The position numbers and the translations under genes were made by a program. 32,078 bases of DNA from Aliivibrio_A kagoshimensis (GTDB taxonomy: Bacteria; Pseudomonadota; Gammaproteobacteria; Enterobacterales; Vibrionaceae): positions 1 through 32,078 of the forward strand of contig NZ_JAKJSQ010000049.1 of assembly GCF_050337105.1 (NCBI RefSeq). The letters run 5' to 3'. The notes beneath the pieces are model-generated. The model ran no database searches and was not told the origin of the DNA. It saw only the letters and a program-made list of their open reading frames with translations. How positions within the stretch are numbered: the stretch's first letter is position 1; each line of letters begins with the position of its first letter. This document shows, piece by piece, positions 25,278-32,078 of this stretch.

Positions 25278-25991
25278 ATGACTGCTCAAATTAACACTCT
25301 TATTAAACAGTCTCATGCGAATTGGGATATGTGGAACGACATTGGCGCAAGCGTACGCAGTGATTTAGTCATTCGTTGGGCCGATGAACTGGCTGAAGAT
25401 CCAAGTTTAGGGGTTATGTCTTCAAAGATGGCGAAACATCAAGCCAAGCAAGCACTATCCCTAATAGGTGAAGAGAAGCTAATGCCAGGCCCTACTGGTG
25501 AAACGAACGAGCTTTATACTGCCGGGCGCGGTGTGTTTGTGATGACTGCCAGTGATGAGCTATCTGTCAGTGGAGTGGTAGGGCAACTTGCCACCGCACT
25601 TGTCGCGGGAAATACTGTCATTATCTCATTACCAGAAAAGCACGCTGAGTTGGCAAGCAGACTGCAATCAACACTTTTAAAAGCAGGCTTTCCTAAATCT
25701 GTCGTGCAGTTGGCTGATTTTTCTTTGTTAAATGCATTAATTGAAGATACGTCTACGGCTGGCGTTGCGTTTGTGGGGAACGCAATTGACGCACAAGGTA
25801 TCAATAGACAGCTTTCAAACAGAACAGGTTTGTTGGCACAGTTGATTGCAGAGACCGACTTAAACAGCTTGATCACGGTAACTGACAGTCACTTTGTACT
25901 GAGGTTTATTACCGAGAAAACCAGAACCATTAACATTACCGCCGTTGGTGGTAATGCAACATTGCTAGAATTGGGCAGTGGTGATCACTAA
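25278..25991 (+). CDS. Detached PutA C-terminal domain (ALDH-superfamily domain of unknown function, ASDUF-like)
   Basis: 237 residues from ATG 25278, 10 bases after putA. It is often labelled a P5C dehydrogenase, but it has neither the catalytic cysteine nor the rest of the catalytic domain. It resembles the Rossmann half of PutA next door: GRGVFV, QLATALVAGNTV, KAGFPKSVVQL, TAGVAFVGN, QGINRQL and LIAET have close counterparts there. LMPGPTGETN (about 65-74) and the end NITAVGGNATLLELG match, from memory, the LLPGPTGERN and AAGGNASLM blocks of the C-terminal domain of long (type B) PutA. In those enzymes the domain seals the substrate tunnel and helps dimerisation. I infer that this protein docks on the 1056-residue PutA in trans. 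An ORF extension to 25155 overlaps putA and is rejected. Confidence 0.85.
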   Translation: MTAQINTLIKQSHANWDMWNDIGASVRSDLVIRWADELAEDPSLGVMSSKMAKHQAKQALSLIGEEKLMPGPTGETNELYTAGRGVFVMTASDELSVSGVVGQLATALVAGNTVIISLPEKHAELASRLQSTLLKAGFPKSVVQLADFSLLNALIEDTSTAGVAFVGNAIDAQGINRQLSNRTGLLAQLIAETDLNSLITVTDSHFVLRFITEKTRTINITAVGGNATLLELGSGDH

Positions 25992-25998
25992 GTGATCA
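25982..25998. promoter_or_regulatory. Inverted repeat over the stop codon
   Basis: TGATCACT-A-AGTGATCA is a perfect 8-bp inverted repeat spanning the stop codon of the PutA C-terminal-domain gene. It could be an RNA stem or a protein site; no function is assigned. Confidence 0.4.
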
Positions 25999-26014
25999 TC
26001 ACCGCTCCATAAAT

Positions 26015-26062
26015 AAGCAGCTCAAGAGGTGAGCTGCTTTATACCCTCACAGGATAGAGGGT
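26015..26062 (+). terminator. Two hairpins between the put ORFs and putP (attenuator-like)
   Basis: AAGCAGCTC (26015-26023) / GAGCTGCTT (26031-26039) is a 9-bp stem with a 7-base loop and only a short T run after it. ACCCTC (26043-26048) / GAGGGT (26057-26062) is a second, smaller stem. The lack of a long T-tract suggests partial termination or mRNA-end protection, allowing lower or separate putP expression. Confidence 0.55.
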
Positions 26063-26085
26063 GAATATAATAATGAGAGGAAAAT

Positions 26086-27582
26086 ATGATAGAAAATAGT
26101 TTTGCGATAACTTCAACTTTTATCGCTTACCTGATTATGATGCTGGCAATCGGCGTTTATGCGTATAAACGTACAGCAAACTCATCAGATTACTTTTTAG
26201 GTGGACGTACGCTGGGCCCATGGCCTGCTGCACTTTCTGCTGGAGCATCTGACATGAGTGGCTGGTTACTTCTTGGCTTACCGGGTTATGCGTATGCGGC
26301 TGGTTTGGAATCATTATGGCTGGCTGGTGGTCTGCTGGTTGGTACTTGGTTAAATTGGTTAATTTGTGCAAAAAGACTGCGTACTTACAGCATCACAACT
26401 AACGATTCATTGACGTTACCTGAATATTTGTCACGTCGATTTAACGATAAATCGAAACTCGTTCAAACAATTGCTGCTTTCTTCATTTTGATGTTCTTCC
26501 TTTTTTATACAAGCTCAGGCTTAGTAGCTGGCGGAAAATTGTTTGAAACTGTATTTGGATTAGATTACGTTATTGCTGTCGTTATCGGTGCCGCTTGCGT
26601 TGTCTCTTATACACTGTTTGGTGGTTTCCTTGCGGTATCTTGGACTGATTTAGTACAGGGACTGCTTATGTCTGCTGCTCTACTTATCGTACCCATTGCG
26701 GCGATGGATGGAGGCTTTGGTCAGTTAGGATCTGATATTGCTGCGATTAATCCAGAGTTGTTAACCATTTGGAATGGGACTGATGGTAAGCCGCTGTCTG
26801 CGATTGCTATCATTTCACTACTGGCTTGGGGATTAGGTTACTTTGGTCAACCTCACATTCTTGCGCGTTTTAAAGCGACGAGAACCAATGCTGATTTAAC
26901 CACTGCTCGCCGTATCGCAGTGGTATGGACGGCACTGTCTATGTTTGGTGCAGTATTGGTTGGTTTAACTGGTTTACTTTATGTAAACAGTGAACTGGCT
27001 GGAGAACTGGCGGATGGTGAAAAGATCTTCATGCTATTGGTTAATTCCATTTTCCACCCTGTGATTGCAGGTATCTTATTAGCGGCTATTTTGGCGGCAA
27101 TTATGAGCACCGCGGATTCACAGCTATTGGTTTCTTCTTCGGCTTTAGCTGAAGATTTCTATAAGCAAATCATCAAGCCTTCAGCTTCTTCAGAGGAAAT
27201 CGTGATGGTCGGCCGTGTTGGAGTAATTGCTCTCTCACTGGTTGCACTATTTTTAGCGATGGATCCAGAAAGTTCAGTGCTAGGTTTAGTGTCTTACGCG
27301 TGGGCTGGTTTTGGTGCTGCGTTTGGACCGGCTATTGTGTTAAGTCTTTACTGGAAACGTATGAATCGAAATGGTGCTCTTGCAGGCATTCTTGTTGGTG
27401 GCTTAACGATTGTGGTTTGGAAGCAGTTGACTGGCGGCATCTTCGATGTATATGAGATTGTTCCTGGAATTGTGTTTGCAACGTTGGCGATTGTAATTGC
27501 TAGTCTAGCAAGTGCTGAACCTGAACAATCTGTACAAGATCAGTTTGACGAGTTTGAGAAAAACCTTGTTGAGTTAGATTAA
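26086..27582 (+). CDS. putP: Sodium/proline symporter PutP
   Basis: Brings proline into the cell with sodium, supplying PutA. The 498 residues (E. coli 502) belong to the SSS family, with about 13 membrane helices. The family block ALSAGASDMSGWLLLGLPGYAY (about 48-70) contains the conserved Asp and Gly residues of the sodium/proline site. YTLFGGFLAVSWTDLVQG, GYFGQPHILARF and ILAAIMSTADSQLLVSSSA are also typical. AGAGG lies about 8 bases before the ATG. Same direction as putA; a terminator follows at 27612. Confidence 0.96.
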   Translation: MIENSFAITSTFIAYLIMMLAIGVYAYKRTANSSDYFLGGRTLGPWPAALSAGASDMSGWLLLGLPGYAYAAGLESLWLAGGLLVGTWLNWLICAKRLRTYSITTNDSLTLPEYLSRRFNDKSKLVQTIAAFFILMFFLFYTSSGLVAGGKLFETVFGLDYVIAVVIGAACVVSYTLFGGFLAVSWTDLVQGLLMSAALLIVPIAAMDGGFGQLGSDIAAINPELLTIWNGTDGKPLSAIAIISLLAWGLGYFGQPHILARFKATRTNADLTTARRIAVVWTALSMFGAVLVGLTGLLYVNSELAGELADGEKIFMLLVNSIFHPVIAGILLAAILAAIMSTADSQLLVSSSALAEDFYKQIIKPSASSEEIVMVGRVGVIALSLVALFLAMDPESSVLGLVSYAWAGFGAAFGPAIVLSLYWKRMNRNGALAGILVGGLTIVVWKQLTGGIFDVYEIVPGIVFATLAIVIASLASAEPEQSVQDQFDEFEKNLVELD

Positions 27583-27611
27583 AATATACAGATAAAATAA
27601 ACGAATAAGAT

Positions 27612-27637
27612 AAACCCGCGTAAAAGCGGGTTTTTTA
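27612..27637 (+). terminator. Rho-independent terminator of putP
   Basis: AAACCCGC (27612-27619) / GCGGGTTT (27626-27633), loop 6, followed by a T run. Confidence 0.9.
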
Positions 27638-27728
27638 TGTCTGTTTTTTGAGCTTTCTACAGTTATGAATGAGTAGGTAAGATACAATTGATAGAATGAA
27701 TAATTATTATGCCCAATAAATCGGATTA

Positions 27729-29249
27729 ATGTTTGTGTTAGATAATCGTACTCTACTCGTTGTTACTGCTCTTATCTCCATTGGGTCTGCAATTGCTCTT
27801 TTGGTATTGTGGCACGCTCAATCTAAGCGTAATGGTGCAGGATATTGGGCGAGCGGTATGTCATGCATTGCAATTGCTAGCGTGCTTATTTCTACGCGAG
27901 GCGTGCTTTCTGATTACTTGTCGCTGGTGACTGCAAATTCATTTTACGTACTCGGTTTTGTGCTTATCTTAAGAGGGGTAAGGGTCTTTACTGGTAAGGA
28001 TCCATTACTGCTCATTGATTATGCTTTAACCCCTGTTGTTGCCGCATGCTTTTACTACTTCTCACATGTAGATCAAAACTTAAGTATTAGAGTTGAAATT
28101 CTTTCGGCTTCGTTTGTGCTTACCTGTGGCTTTATTGTTTTTTCCCTATTACAAGACAAAGATGCGCCTTGGCGTACCTCTAGTTTCGCCCCGGTTATCG
28201 TGTTTTCACTTTTTGGCCTATTTCATGGTATGCGAGGGGTGATTACTTTTATTCAACCGTCGGACAGTCCATTCATGTCCCCCGGCTTATTAACGACGTT
28301 CGTTTTTTTAAGTGGGATCTTTATCATTGGTGCCATTGCCATCTCATTAACACTGCTCTCATACGGTGTATTAGAGTCTAAATTGAGAATTGTGTCACTA
28401 GCGGTGGAGCAGTCGGCTTCCTCAATTATCATTACCGATAATAAAGGGTTGATAGATTATGTTAATCCCGCGTCGTCGGAAAAAACGGGTTATCACCTTG
28501 ATGAAATAAAAGGAAAAAACCCGCGAATTTTTCAATCGGGGGAGACGTCTGTACATGAGTATAGTGATCTTTGGAAATCCATCTCGGAAGGTAATACATG
28601 GCGAGGTGAGTTTCACAATCGCAAAAAAAATGGCGAGCTGTACTGGGAGATTGCATCAATTGCGCCCGTTAAGCAGAAGAATGGACAGATCAGTCATTAT
28701 GTAGCGGTAAAAGAGGACATTACCGACTTGAAAGAGGCCAAGCGACGCATTGACCATCTAGCCAATCACGATGGGTTAACCGATCTGCCTAACCGAAAAT
28801 TGGCAATGGAACGTCTTGTTGCGGCATTGACTGCTGCACGTTGTGATCAAAAACAAGTTGCGGTGATGTTTGTGGATCTGGATGGGTTTAAAGCAGTAAA
28901 TGATAGCCATGGTCATGATGCGGGCGATCAATTACTGAAAGAGACGGCACAACGATTGAAAGGGTGTGTGCGAGATATTGATACCGTATCTCGTATTGGT
29001 GGTGATGAGTTCCTAATTATACTTAACAATGTGGTCGATAAAAAAGCCGTTATTGATGTCACTGAGCGTTTAATACACTCTATTGCTAGTAATCATGTCA
29101 TTGGAAAGAGTGAGGTGACGATTAGCGCAAGTATTGGTATTTCTCTTTACCCTAGTGATAGTGAAAAACCGACTGAACTGGTTAACTTGGCCGATGATGC
29201 CATGTATGTCGTCAAACGTGATGGTAAAAATAATTACGCGTTTATCTAG
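27729..29249 (+). CDS. Seven-TM PAS-GGDEF diguanylate cyclase
   Basis: Membrane-bound predicted c-di-GMP synthase. The 506 residues start with about seven hydrophobic helices within residues 5-210 (a 7TM-like sensor of unknown ligand). A PAS domain with PAC (about 215-330; VEQSASSIIITDNKGLIDYVN, then NPRIFQSGE) follows, then a GGDEF domain (about 340-505). The motif is intact in SRIGGDEFLIIL, DLDGFKAVNDSHGHDAGD is present, and the inhibitory-site RxxD (RDID) is at the expected distance before it, so product inhibition is likely. Monocistronic between the putP terminator and a convergent terminator. The target process cannot be read from position. Confidence 0.9.
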   Translation: MFVLDNRTLLVVTALISIGSAIALLVLWHAQSKRNGAGYWASGMSCIAIASVLISTRGVLSDYLSLVTANSFYVLGFVLILRGVRVFTGKDPLLLIDYALTPVVAACFYYFSHVDQNLSIRVEILSASFVLTCGFIVFSLLQDKDAPWRTSSFAPVIVFSLFGLFHGMRGVITFIQPSDSPFMSPGLLTTFVFLSGIFIIGAIAISLTLLSYGVLESKLRIVSLAVEQSASSIIITDNKGLIDYVNPASSEKTGYHLDEIKGKNPRIFQSGETSVHEYSDLWKSISEGNTWRGEFHNRKKNGELYWEIASIAPVKQKNGQISHYVAVKEDITDLKEAKRRIDHLANHDGLTDLPNRKLAMERLVAALTAARCDQKQVAVMFVDLDGFKAVNDSHGHDAGDQLLKETAQRLKGCVRDIDTVSRIGGDEFLIILNNVVDKKAVIDVTERLIHSIASNHVIGKSEVTISASIGISLYPSDSEKPTELVNLADDAMYVVKRDGKNNYAFI

Positions 29250-29273
29250 TTTTTCTTTTGTAACTGATAAAGA

Positions 29274-29300
29274 AAACCCATCACTTCTGACGGGTTTATT
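29274..29300. terminator. Terminator between convergent cyclase and yiaV-like genes
   Basis: AAACCC / GGGTTT with inner TC/GA pairs and one mismatch (about 29274-29297), followed by TATT and preceded by A-rich bases. It can work in both directions. Confidence 0.65.
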
Positions 29301-29338
29301 ATGGTTAGATTAAACCAGCAATCCAACAAAGAACCAGA

Positions 29339-30469
29339 TCAATGATCAAGGTAGAGGTAGTTCTGCCAACTCTTCATTCGAATCAGAACTTTCCGCATAA
29401 TAGAGACGTGTGTAAAGCTGTCTGAGTAAACGGAAATTTCAACATTTGAGCCTTGAGGTAGATGATATTCACTAAGATCATCCGAAATAACCAGTTTAAC
29501 TAATGCACGGCCGTTGGTCCTAAACTGATTGGAATTGAGGAGCGATCCTGTTGCCTGAATCTGGCCTTCTCCAATCGCAGGGATCACCTCTACTACTTCT
29601 CCTTTGAATACTTTTCCTGGAATGGCGCGGAATAAAAACTCAGCCTCAAAACCAGAGTGTAAACGTTGGAGTGAGTTCTGCCTAAATGCACCTACGTAGA
29701 AATCCTCTTCAGTATGAACAAATGTCATCACTGGGCGCAGTGGTAATGGAACCGCCATCATGCCGGGGCGAAGCGCCATTTGTGTCACGTAACCATCAGT
29801 CGGAGCACGAACAACGGTTTCATCAAGATTAAATTGAGCATAAGCAAGCTCAGCTCTTAAACGGGCGACGTCGGTATTCTCTCCACCAATCTCTGATGTT
29901 AGATCGAGGTATTCGCTCTTTTCGACTGCTTGCATGGATTCATATTGTGCTTGAGCTGCTTTATAGGCTTGTTTACGAGTATCTAAGTCTTGAGCGGTGA
30001 ATGCGCCTTTATTAAACCCTTTTTCATAACGTTTAAACTCACGGTACGCTTTATCTTTATCCGCTTTGGCTTTTTCAGTATTGGCTTGTGCAGCTTTGTA
30101 ACTGGTATCAAGCTTGAGCGTATCTTTACTAGCAGCGGCTAAATTCGCCTGTTTTCTAATCACTTCAGCTTCAAAAGGGAGAGGATCGATTTTAAATAAT
30201 ACATCTCCTTTTTTAAGCAGTTGATTGGGAGTAACAGCAACCTCAATGACCTTCCCTTTGACTGACGGTACAATCGGGGTTGTAACATAAACTTGACCAC
30301 CTAGCTGAGTAAAAGGGTGGTTGTAGTTCATTAATAGAATCAAGGTACCGATCAGAACAACACCCCCTAGCATTGCTGTGGGAACTGTCCACTTGTTCAG
30401 CGGGATCTTGAAGATTTTAAAGACGGCAACACAAAGTGCTGTATAAGTTAAAATGAGCAATAGGTCCAT
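29339..30469 (-). CDS. HlyD/EmrA-family membrane fusion protein, YiaV-like
   Basis: Inner-membrane adaptor of 376 residues. It has one or two N-terminal TM helices (about 3-19 and 29-50), a split biotinyl-lipoyl domain (VKGKVIEVAVTPNQLLKKGDVL near 72 and TVVRAPTDGYVTQMAL near 221), a coiled-coil hairpin between them (about 100-210, Ala/Lys-rich) and a beta-barrel C-terminus. No transporter gene is adjacent. Instead it is paired with a DUF3302 gene overlapping by one base (TAATG), exactly as yiaV-yiaW in E. coli. The partner pump and substrate are unknown; efflux of small molecules is the family guess. Confidence 0.85.
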   Translation of the reverse strand: MDLLLILTYTALCVAVFKIFKIPLNKWTVPTAMLGGVVLIGTLILLMNYNHPFTQLGGQVYVTTPIVPSVKGKVIEVAVTPNQLLKKGDVLFKIDPLPFEAEVIRKQANLAAASKDTLKLDTSYKAAQANTEKAKADKDKAYREFKRYEKGFNKGAFTAQDLDTRKQAYKAAQAQYESMQAVEKSEYLDLTSEIGGENTDVARLRAELAYAQFNLDETVVRAPTDGYVTQMALRPGMMAVPLPLRPVMTFVHTEEDFYVGAFRQNSLQRLHSGFEAEFLFRAIPGKVFKGEVVEVIPAIGEGQIQATGSLLNSNQFRTNGRALVKLVISDDLSEYHLPQGSNVEISVYSDSFTHVSIMRKVLIRMKSWQNYLYLDH

Positions 30470-30861
30470 TATTTTTGCTCCTCAGAAGATGGATCTTTGA
30501 TATTAGCGATGTGTTTGGCAACACCTTGATTGATTTCAATTTGGGTCAGCTTTTCAGTCAACATTTCAACTTGATCATTGAGGTGATTAACGCGTATTTG
30601 CAGTTCTTGTTGATTGTCTTCAAGTTTGTGAAATCCCCAACCTCTGTCTTCACGCCATAACGTGGCCCAAATCCATAAAAATGGCCACAGGACATGCAGA
30701 GTGAATAGACTTACCCAACCGGCAATATGAATGGCATCTGCGTGGGGATGGTCGCGTTTATGGGCAATTTCATAGGGAATATCATGAATGACAATAATGC
30801 CGTAGAAGATAACCAATGCCACAAAGAACAGAAGTCCTAAGGCAAAATAATCAAGAAACAT
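30469..30861 (-). CDS. DUF3302 inner-membrane protein, YiaW-like
   Basis: 130 residues with two membrane segments (about 5-25 and 48-68), a conserved loop between them (IHDIPYEIAHKRDHPHADAI) and a C-terminal coiled coil (about 80-115). The loop and the WP-rich second helix (HVLWPFLWIWATLW) are typical of DUF3302. First gene of the pair with the HlyD-like protein. Probably a small partner subunit of that adaptor; function unknown. Confidence 0.83.
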   Translation of the reverse strand: MFLDYFALGLLFFVALVIFYGIIVIHDIPYEIAHKRDHPHADAIHIAGWVSLFTLHVLWPFLWIWATLWREDRGWGFHKLEDNQQELQIRVNHLNDQVEMLTEKLTQIEINQGVAKHIANIKDPSSEEQK

Positions 30862-31073
30862 AAACTTATCCTTGTTTTAAGTTGTTAAATTAAATGCGTT
30901 TCATTGAGTAAATAATGGAGGATGTCTGGTTATGATGCAAGTAGTAGAAAGTTCAATTCGGTATTAAACTGATTGGTTCATCGTTGTTGCATATGCCGAT
31001 AGATGTGTGAATGAGGCATATAATGTGAGAAGTAAGTAAGTGCCTCGTGCAAAGACACCTACTCTCTATTTTA
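30862..31073. other. Intergenic region upstream of the yiaWV-like pair
   Basis: 212 bases. It should contain the promoter of the DUF3302/HlyD pair and the end of the lipoprotein transcript. I see no convincing terminator or promoter by eye. Confidence 0.4.
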
Positions 31074-31640
31074 CTATCGTTGTGTGACAACACCATCGGT
31101 AAACTTGATCAGGGTTGTTCCAAAACGATTTCGCCAATAAACCCACTCATCACTTTCTAAACTTGGGGTTCTATGTTCCGGTGGGTAACCAATGGCGAGT
31201 ATGACACCTTGTTTTGTCATGCCACTTTTCACAACACCTTCTTTGATGCCTGCTTGATCGATTTTGCTCATTGTAGTGATGGTATTTTTATCGCAACTGG
31301 TACCAAAGTATTGCGCTAAGTATTTACCAAAATCTGGCGAAGAACTATGTTTGTCTAGCGTATATTGACGTTCGGTACTTTTCACTTTAAAGGTTAATCT
31401 TTTTGACTGTAACTCAACCATTTCAACTTCACTGCAAAGAGGGATAAGACCATTCTGCTGATAATTGACTGAATATAATTTAGATCTTTGTTCATCAGGG
31501 TGGAGATTAACCAATGTGTAAACGGGCTTATTGGTCTCCAAAAGATTTTCGCCATCTTTTTTATCCATGAGTTGAACTGTTGAGGCACACCCAAACATAA
31601 AAACAGTACTTAAGGCTAGAACGAGTTTTATCTTTTTCAT
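31074..31640 (-). CDS. BamE/SmpA-like lipoprotein
   Basis: 188 residues with a lipoprotein signal (MKKIKLVLALSTVFMFGC, Cys18 in the lipobox), so outer-membrane attachment is likely. The middle is unassigned. The C-terminal ~60 residues (GVVKSGMTKQGVILAIGYPP, then DEWVYWRNRFGTTLIKF) resemble the BamE/OmlA/SmpA fold, with the typical GM-to-hxhGxP run followed by a WxY. It is longer than BamE (about 113 residues) and is not placed with bam genes. It is a relative, not BamE itself. Function unknown. Confidence 0.78.
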   Translation of the reverse strand: MKKIKLVLALSTVFMFGCASTVQLMDKKDGENLLETNKPVYTLVNLHPDEQRSKLYSVNYQQNGLIPLCSEVEMVELQSKRLTFKVKSTERQYTLDKHSSSPDFGKYLAQYFGTSCDKNTITTMSKIDQAGIKEGVVKSGMTKQGVILAIGYPPEHRTPSLESDEWVYWRNRFGTTLIKFTDGVVTQR

Positions 31641-31681
31641 TTCACTTCCCTGCTATTCGGTAAAGTCGGTTTTGATTGTTC

Positions 31682-31687
31682 ATTATA
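31682..31687 (-). promoter_or_regulatory. Candidate -10 box of the lipoprotein gene
   Basis: TATAAT on the minus strand, about 42 bases before the ATG at 31640. No good -35 is visible at 16-18 bases. Confidence 0.45.
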
Positions 31688-31783
31688 ACGATAATGAAAT
31701 ATATTATTTTTACATTAATTAGACATCCTTAACGAAATTGATTATCTATAACAATAATGCCTATTTATGCAGGAAACTGTAAC

Positions 31784-31820
31784 CATATTGCCCCTAGTAA
31801 AATGAACATAGGGGCATATG
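31784..31820. terminator. Strong hairpin downstream of the small ORF
   Basis: CATATTGCCCCTA (31784-31796) and TAGGGGCATATG (31809-31820) pair over 12 bp with one bulged base and a 12-base loop. It lies 20 bases past the stop of the minus-strand small ORF. There is no T-tract on that side, so it may be a rho-independent terminator of poor type, an mRNA stabiliser or an operator. Confidence 0.45.
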
Positions 31821-31840
31821 AGGAAAAATAAGAGGGGGAA

Positions 31841-32029
31841 TTATCGGAAGATGGCACCAAAAAAATCACAATGAATTGATGTTGCGGAGCCTGAATTGCT
31901 TTGCTGCTTGAGCTCTAACTCGATCTCTTGCTTGCTGTTATGATCATCTGACGAATCAGAGTCCGATTTTGATAGAGATTCTTGAGTTGCTGAACCATGT
32001 ATTAAATGTTGATATAAGATTTCACCCAT
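31841..32029 (-). CDS. Small Ser/Asp-rich protein of unknown function
   Basis: 62 residues from the ATG at 32029, which has AGGTGG 5-6 bases upstream; an ATG five codons earlier (32044) has no such site. It starts MGEILYQHLIHG. Residues about 18-50 are Ser, Asp, Glu, Gln and Lys-rich (KSDSDSSDDHNSKQEIELEL), probably disordered, and it ends with one cysteine and a hydrophobic tail (CDFFGAIFR). No signal peptide or TM helix. The polar-leader plus short cysteine-containing tail recalls precursor peptides, but no processing gene is in the window. I do not recognise it. The ribosome site and downstream hairpin support a real gene. Confidence 0.5.
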   Translation of the reverse strand: MGEILYQHLIHGSATQESLSKSDSDSSDDHNSKQEIELELKQQSNSGSATSIHCDFFGAIFR

Positions 32030-32078
32030 TGTATCCACCTGCATATCTATTAAACATATTTAAATAACAATACAGTAC

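Noticed and set aside
25514..25876. 120-residue minus-strand ORF opposite the PutA C-terminal-domain gene
   Set aside because: Shadow of the coding frame; no ribosome site and no recognisable domain.
25278..25991. Functional P5C dehydrogenase
   Set aside because: No catalytic cysteine and only the Rossmann half of the fold.
29342..29348. ATGATCA at the end of the yiaV-like gene (also at about 3929, 14014, 30573 and 31937)
   Set aside because: No GAA-type prefix or phasing; a 7-base AT-rich motif is expected a few times in 32 kb by chance.

Overview
The window looks like the replication-origin side of the secondary chromosome (chromosome II) of a low-GC member of the Vibrionaceae. Three things point there. 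The first ~740 bases are an RctB-type origin with phased ATGATCA iterons and a DnaA box. A ParA/ParB pair of the chromosome-II type follows. Three sites match the chromosome-II centromere consensus (N)TTTACA-N-TGTAAA(N). The lap, put, pdxH and tmcA genes also fit Vibrionaceae. Genus and species cannot be settled from the sequence alone. rctB itself should lie just left of base 1.

Layout. 1-745: origin, with an AT-rich TGAT ladder (about 54-157), six ATGATCA iterons at exactly 23-bp spacing (167-288), a perfect DnaA box (304-312), then scattered and inverted iteron-like sites (381-740). 746-1115: a parS site, half-sites and the parAB promoter. 1116-3363: parA-parB and a terminator. 3406-5466: tmcA, whose 3' end carries a head-to-head pair of parS sites. 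5528-6511: PAS-GGDEF diguanylate cyclase. 6529-14593: a six-gene minus-strand lap-type operon (lapC, lapE, OmpA-like lipoprotein, lapG, lapD, lapB) for type I secretion of a giant adhesin and its c-di-GMP-controlled retention; no adhesin gene is present. 14738-17898: DctB-like sensor kinase and an NtrC-type regulator that has lost its sigma54-contact loop. 18090-18728: pdxH. 18797-20635: periplasmic coiled-coil/PEGA/SUMF1-like protein. 21147-27582: proline catabolism block (AraC-type regulator, putA, a detached PutA C-terminal domain, putP). 27729-29249: 7-TM PAS-GGDEF cyclase. 29339-30861: YiaV/YiaW-like pair. 31074-31640: BamE-like lipoprotein. 31841-32029: small Ser/Asp-rich ORF.

How it fits together. 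ParB should load at the parS sites and act with ParA to segregate the origin. In the lap region, LapD (degenerate GGDEF/EAL, so a receptor) is expected to sequester the protease LapG when c-di-GMP is high, and LapB/C/E would export the adhesin. The cyclase that converges on lapB is a natural candidate source of the signal. In the put region, PutA lacks the N-terminal DNA-binding domain of enterobacterial PutA, and an AraC-type protein sits upstream in its place. The C-terminal domain of long PutA proteins appears as a separate 237-residue gene.

The most interesting items are the split PutA C-terminal domain, the parS pair that is also a perfect 16-bp hairpin at the tmcA stop codon, the NtrC-like regulator without GAFTGA, and the periplasmic PEGA/SUMF1-like protein without the catalytic cysteines. 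No rRNA, tRNA, CRISPR array, insertion sequence or prophage was seen.
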